9,731 bases of DNA. Origin: Chryseobacterium gleum. Lineage in GTDB: Bacteria; Bacteroidota; Bacteroidia; Flavobacteriales_D; Sanyastnellaceae. The position numbers were made by a program, and so were the translations under genes. The notes under the pieces are model-generated. The model was given only the letters and a program-made list of their open reading frames with translations, ran no database searches and was not told the origin of the DNA. Below are positions 6,915 through 9,731 of this stretch, piece by piece (position 1 is the first letter of the stretch; every line of letters begins with the position of its first letter). The stretch covers positions 1 through 9,731 of the forward strand of contig CAMCYM010000043.1 of assembly GCA_945883885.1 (NCBI GenBank), given 5' to 3'.

Positions 6915-7963
6915 CGGCCGGCCGCCGCATGCCCGCCGAGTGGGAGCCCCAGGACGGGGTGCTCCTGTGTTTTCCGCACGAGGGCCGCGACTGGCCGGGC
7001 AAGTTCGGCGCGGTGCAGTGGGCCTTCGTCGAGTTCATCCGCAAAGCTGCGGCCCAGCAGCACGTCTACCTGATGGTGGCCGACACCGCCCACCGCTCGC
7101 GGGTCGAAGGGCTGCTCGAGCGCGCCCACTGCGCGATGGACCGGGTGTCGTTCATTCCGTTGCGGACGAACCGTGCGTGGATGCGCGATGCCGGTCCGAT
7201 CGTCGTGGAGGCGGCCGACGGCGGGCGCGAGGCCCTGCAATTCGGTTTCAACGGGTGGGCCAAATACCCGAACCACCGCCTCGACCGCCGCGTCCCCGCC
7301 ACGGTCGCCGCAGCCCTCGGCCTCCCCCTCCGGCCTGTGTTCCGCAACGGCCGCCCGGTCGTCCTCGAAGGTGGCGCCATCGATGTCAACGGCTGCGGCA
7401 CCTTGCTCACGACCGAGGAATGCCTCCTCGACCCCACCGTCCAAACCCGCAACCCGGGCTTCACCCGCGACGACTACGAGGCGGTGTTCGCCGAAGAACT
7501 CGGCATCACGTCTACGGTTTGGCTCGGGCACGGCATCGCCGGCGACGACACCCACGGCCACATCGACGACATCGCCCGCTTCGTGAACCCCACGACGGTC
7601 ATCGCGGCCGTCGAACCCGATTCCCGCGATGTGAACCACGCCCCGCTCGCCGACAACCTCGCCCGGCTCCGCGCCGCCCGCCTTGCCGACGGCCGCCCGC
7701 TCGACATCGTCGAACTGCCGATGCCCCGCCGACTGGACTTCGAGGGCCTCCGGCTTCCTGCGAGCTACGCGAACTTCCTCATCCTCAACGGCGCCGTCCT
7801 CGTCCCCACCTTCAACGACGCCCGCGACCGCACTGCACTGTCCGTGTTAGCAGCGTGCTTTCCCGACCGCGAAGTCATCGGCATCGGTGCGACGGATTTG
7901 ATTTGGGGCTTCGGCACCCTCCACTGCCTCAGCCAGCAGATCCCTGCCGGTCAGAAGCCGTAA
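6911..7963 (+). CDS. aguA: Agmatine deiminase (AguA)
   Basis: AguA deiminates agmatine to N-carbamoylputrescine and ammonia; the product is the AguB substrate. It belongs to the porphyromonas-type peptidyl-arginine deiminase (PPAD)/agmatine deiminase superfamily. At 350 residues it has the usual length. Landmarks: MPAEWEPQ (7-14), WMRDAGP (90-96), EGGAIDVNG (153-161), DTHGHIDD (213-220, with His216), and the catalytic cysteine in GTLHCLSQQIP at Cys339. All active-site positions I can recognise are intact. The ATG at 6911 overlaps the aguB stop by four bases; a second in-frame ATG at 6929 would give MPAEWEP directly and cannot be excluded. The 3' end overlaps the convergent envelope gene by 13 bases. 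The gene is very GC-rich (third positions mostly C or G). A peptidyl-arginine deiminase role is less likely, since there is no signal peptide and aguB is adjacent. Confidence 0.94.
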   Translation: MTAGRRMPAEWEPQDGVLLCFPHEGRDWPGKFGAVQWAFVEFIRKAAAQQHVYLMVADTAHRSRVEGLLERAHCAMDRVSFIPLRTNRAWMRDAGPIVVEAADGGREALQFGFNGWAKYPNHRLDRRVPATVAAALGLPLRPVFRNGRPVVLEGGAIDVNGCGTLLTTEECLLDPTVQTRNPGFTRDDYEAVFAEELGITSTVWLGHGIAGDDTHGHIDDIARFVNPTTVIAAVEPDSRDVNHAPLADNLARLRAARLADGRPLDIVELPMPRRLDFEGLRLPASYANFLILNGAVLVPTFNDARDRTALSVLAACFPDREVIGIGATDLIWGFGTLHCLSQQIPAGQKP

Positions 7964-9078
7964 AACCACGTGCACATCGGGAACGGGAAGGACACCCGTT
8001 CACGGTCGAGGCTAAAGCTGACCCCCGCCAGGTTGAACTGGAAGGACTTGTTCGGGGTGCGTTCAACCCGGAATCCGGGCATCAAGAAGAACATGAACAC
8101 CGGCTCGGAATCCCCTTCCTGGAGGGTCACCGTATGCTCGTACAGCCCCGGGAATCCGATGTTCCAGTTCGGCTCCTGCAGCGTCACCGTAGTCGCCTCG
8201 TTGTACGGCCGGTTCGACTTGAACATGCCCCACATCGAATCGAAGACGAGGCTCGCCTTCGGCCCCACCTTGGTCACCGCTCCGATAGAGAGCAGCGGAC
8301 CGCGGGTGACTACTTTTTGCTGTTTCGTATACGCTCCTGGTAGGTTGTACGAATCAAAATAACTTGAGTTGTCGACATACACACCAGGTGCAGCCAACGT
8401 CATGTCAACCGTCCCCGGGCTCACGTGGGCGTAGCCCGCTGCCACCGTGAGATTGTGCTTGCGGTTCCCATAGGTGGCATTTGCGAAGTACAACCCTCCG
8501 CCTCCTTCGAAGTTGTTCAAGTAACCGCTGGTCCCCAGCAAGGCGCCTGCGGAGAAATTGAGCATCGGGTTGTCCGTTGCAAAGCTGCGCTTGATCGCAA
8601 GCGCCATGGGGCTGCCCAGCCACGTGCTCATCACCCCGAGGCTGGTGTTGTCGGATATGGCGAAGTGCACCTCCGGCCCATACAGGTTCAACATGGCGTA
8701 GTTGTCACCGCGTTTCACCGGAAGGGCATTCGTAGTAAAAGCATACCGCGTGGTGAATGCGCCTTCGCCGACGTATTCACCCATTACCACCTCGTTCGAA
8801 CCAGCCGGCTTGATGGAAAGAATGTTCGCTTTCGAGATGTAAATCTTGCCCCGGTCTTCGGTTTCAATGAGGACTTCGCGGCCATCGTCGCTGATGATCA
8901 GGCCCACATACGATTGATTGAAATTCGTAGTAATCACCATCCGCTGCCCGGTGGTGTCCGCTGCGAAATCCCTGCCTGCGATTGCGGAACTCCCGTTTAC
9001 GAGATCCGACGCGTGCACCACAATGTTGCCACCCATCGATAGGCACAGCACTAACAGCAACCGAAAGAAATGCTTCAT
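7951..9078 (-). CDS. Secreted, probable outer-membrane beta-barrel protein
   Basis: A 375-residue protein of unknown function. The N-terminus MKHFFRLLLVLCLSMGGNIVVHA is a clear signal peptide with likely cleavage after residue 23. Residues about 57-90 (YVGLIISDDGREVLIETEDRGKIYI... with an I..I ending) look like a small Sm/SH3-like barrel of the kind seen in uncharacterised Bacteroidota exported proteins. From about 110 to the end the sequence alternates hydrophobic and polar residues, with many Gly, Tyr and Asn, and finishes in ...TWFYGF. A terminal aromatic residue is typical of outer-membrane beta barrels. The first ATG was kept because it completes the signal peptide. Lower GC than aguBA. 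The upstream 50-bp gap to icd carries two inverted repeats and a promoter-like pair. No ligand or role can be read from the sequence. Confidence 0.8.
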   Translation of the reverse strand: MKHFFRLLLVLCLSMGGNIVVHASDLVNGSSAIAGRDFAADTTGQRMVITTNFNQSYVGLIISDDGREVLIETEDRGKIYISKANILSIKPAGSNEVVMGEYVGEGAFTTRYAFTTNALPVKRGDNYAMLNLYGPEVHFAISDNTSLGVMSTWLGSPMALAIKRSFATDNPMLNFSAGALLGTSGYLNNFEGGGGLYFANATYGNRKHNLTVAAGYAHVSPGTVDMTLAAPGVYVDNSSYFDSYNLPGAYTKQQKVVTRGPLLSIGAVTKVGPKASLVFDSMWGMFKSNRPYNEATTVTLQEPNWNIGFPGLYEHTVTLQEGDSEPVFMFFLMPGFRVERTPNKSFQFNLAGVSFSLDRERVSFPFPMCTWFYGF

Positions 9079-9081
9079 GCC

Positions 9082-9103
9082 CGCGAAGGTATCGGACTTC
9101 GCG
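9082..9103. repeat. Inverted repeat just ahead of the envelope gene start
   Basis: CGCGAAG (9082-9088) and CTTCGCG (9097-9103) form a perfect 7-bp inverted repeat with an 8-base loop. On the minus strand it ends three bases before the ATG at 9078, so as RNA it would place a GC-rich hairpin right at the start codon and could limit ribosome access. As DNA it could be a regulator site. It has no trailing T-run and is not a classical terminator. Confidence 0.5.
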
Positions 9104-9113
9104 AAACTCCCAA
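9084..9113 (-). promoter_or_regulatory. Candidate promoter for the envelope gene
   Basis: On the minus strand, TTG (plus 9111-9113) is followed after 19 bases by TACCTTCG (plus 9084-9091), one mismatch from TAnnTTTG. The -7 element ends only five bases before the ATG, so if it is used the message would be leaderless or nearly so. It overlaps both inverted repeats. The same TTGGGA and TAnnTTCG forms occur in the candidate promoter at 4512-4542, which is why I list it. Confidence 0.3.
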
Positions 9114-9129
9114 CTGACCTCGCTCAGTT
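9112..9129 (-). terminator. Small hairpin directly after icd, doubtful terminator
   Basis: On the minus strand AACTGA (beginning with the last base of the icd stop codon) pairs with TCAGTT around a six-base loop. The stem is only six pairs with two G-C pairs, and the following sequence GGGAGTTTCG has no T-run, so termination would be weak. It is listed because it is the only structure that could separate icd from the next gene. Confidence 0.25.
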
Positions 9130-9731
9130 CAGGCCAGCCGCCCTTCGAGCTCTGCCCGGATGGCCTCGAGGAAATCCTCCGTGGTCAACCAGTGCGCCTC
9201 CGTCGTAGCATCACCATGGATGAGCACCGCGAGGTCCTTGGTCATCCTTCCGCCTTCGACCACGTCGATGCACACCTGTTCCAGCGTCGCAGCGAAATGG
9301 CGCAGCGGTTCATTGCCATCGAGCTTGCCGCGGAAATCCAAACCACGTGTCCACGCAAAAATGGAGGCAATCGGGTTTGTGGAGGTCTTGCGGCCCTTCA
9401 TGTGCTCGCGGTAGTGGCGCGTGACGGTCCCATGCGCCGCCTCCGCTTCCATCGTCCCGCCATCGGGCGTTACGAGCACCGAAGTCATCAGGCCCAGTGA
9501 CCCAAACCCTTGGGCCACAGTATCGGACTGCACGTCCCCGTCGTAGTTCTTGCACGCCCACACAAATCCTCCATTCCACTTCAGCACCGACGCCACCATG
9601 TCATCGATCAATCGATGCTCATAGGTGATTCCGGCTGCTTCGTACTGTGCCTTGAACTCGTTCGTGTACACTTCCTCGAAGATGTCCTTGAAACGACCGT
9701 CGTAGGCCTTCAGGATGGTGTTCTTCGTGCT
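9129..9731 (-). CDS. icd: NADP-dependent isocitrate dehydrogenase, C-terminal half
   Basis: Isocitrate dehydrogenase oxidatively decarboxylates isocitrate to 2-oxoglutarate with NADP in the TCA cycle. Only the C-terminal 200 residues are in the window; the frame is open through base 9731, so the start lies to the right. It reads STKNTILKAYDGRFKDIFEE first, a substrate-domain stretch typical of the homodimeric, eukaryote-like type. Next come EHRLIDDMVA and KNYDGDVQSD, which carry the metal-binding aspartates. Then HGTVTRHYREH and STNPIASIFAWTRGL are the NADP-binding part. A GTG at 9671 is an internal valine and not the start. The gene ends 50 bp before the envelope gene in the same direction. 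Estimated full length is about 400 residues. The Escherichia coli type is excluded by these motifs. Identification is secure. Confidence 0.96.
   Translation of the reverse strand, partial: STKNTILKAYDGRFKDIFEEVYTNEFKAQYEAAGITYEHRLIDDMVASVLKWNGGFVWACKNYDGDVQSDTVAQGFGSLGLMTSVLVTPDGGTMEAEAAHGTVTRHYREHMKGRKTSTNPIASIFAWTRGLDFRGKLDGNEPLRHFAATLEQVCIDVVEGGRMTKDLAVLIHGDATTEAHWLTTEDFLEAIRAELEGRLA

Noticed and set aside
6911..7963. AguA as a virulence-type peptidyl-arginine deiminase.
   Set aside because: It has no signal peptide and is coupled to aguB, so the agmatine deiminase role is far more likely.
6883..8343. A 486-codon open frame on the plus strand in another frame across aguA and into the envelope gene.
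   Set aside because: The product is an Arg/Pro/His-rich low-complexity string, typical of an out-of-frame reading of GC-rich codons.
1..9731. Possible mobile element, CRISPR array, toxin-antitoxin or defence genes.
   Set aside because: No recombinase, repeat-spacer pattern, target-site duplication or small paired genes were seen; nearly all sequence is accounted for by the listed genes.

Overview
The window most likely comes from a GC-rich member of the Bacteroidota. I infer this from a DUF3822-type gene beside rsmD and coaD (a pairing I know from that phylum), from start sites without clear Shine-Dalgarno sequences, from promoter-like TTG/TAnnTTTG-type elements, and from several secreted or envelope proteins of the style found there. 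It looks like ordinary chromosome: about 98% is coding, and I see no transposase, integrase, phage gene, CRISPR array, rRNA or tRNA.

Layout, left to right. (1) 1-401, plus strand: the C-terminal part of a NUDIX hydrolase cut by the window edge. (2) 405-4488, minus strand: a tightly packed run of five overlapping genes. In transcription order these are a three-helix membrane protein of unknown function, a DUF3822-like protein, rsmD (16S rRNA methyltransferase), coaD (coenzyme A biosynthesis) and a secreted thioredoxin-like protein that lacks a CXXC active site. (3) 4489-4563: the divergent control region, holding a candidate Bacteroidota-type promoter with a perfect 14-bp palindrome between its two elements. 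(4) 4564-7963, plus strand: a superfamily 1B RecD-like helicase, then aguB and aguA, which together convert agmatine to putrescine. (5) 7951-9078, minus strand: a secreted, probable outer-membrane protein with a small Sm-like N-terminal domain. (6) 9129-9731, minus strand: the C-terminal half of NADP-dependent isocitrate dehydrogenase, cut by the right edge.

aguB and aguA overlap by four bases and form a two-step polyamine pathway: AguA deiminates agmatine to N-carbamoylputrescine and AguB hydrolyses that to putrescine. No arginine decarboxylase is in view, so the agmatine source is elsewhere. The minus-strand run joins two conserved housekeeping enzymes (RsmD, CoaD) to three uncharacterised proteins, and overlaps at every junction suggest co-transcription and coupled translation.

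I do not see an obvious new multi-gene system. The parts that most deserve a second look are the unknown members of the coaD/rsmD run, the palindrome inside the divergent promoter, and the paired inverted repeats between icd and the envelope gene.
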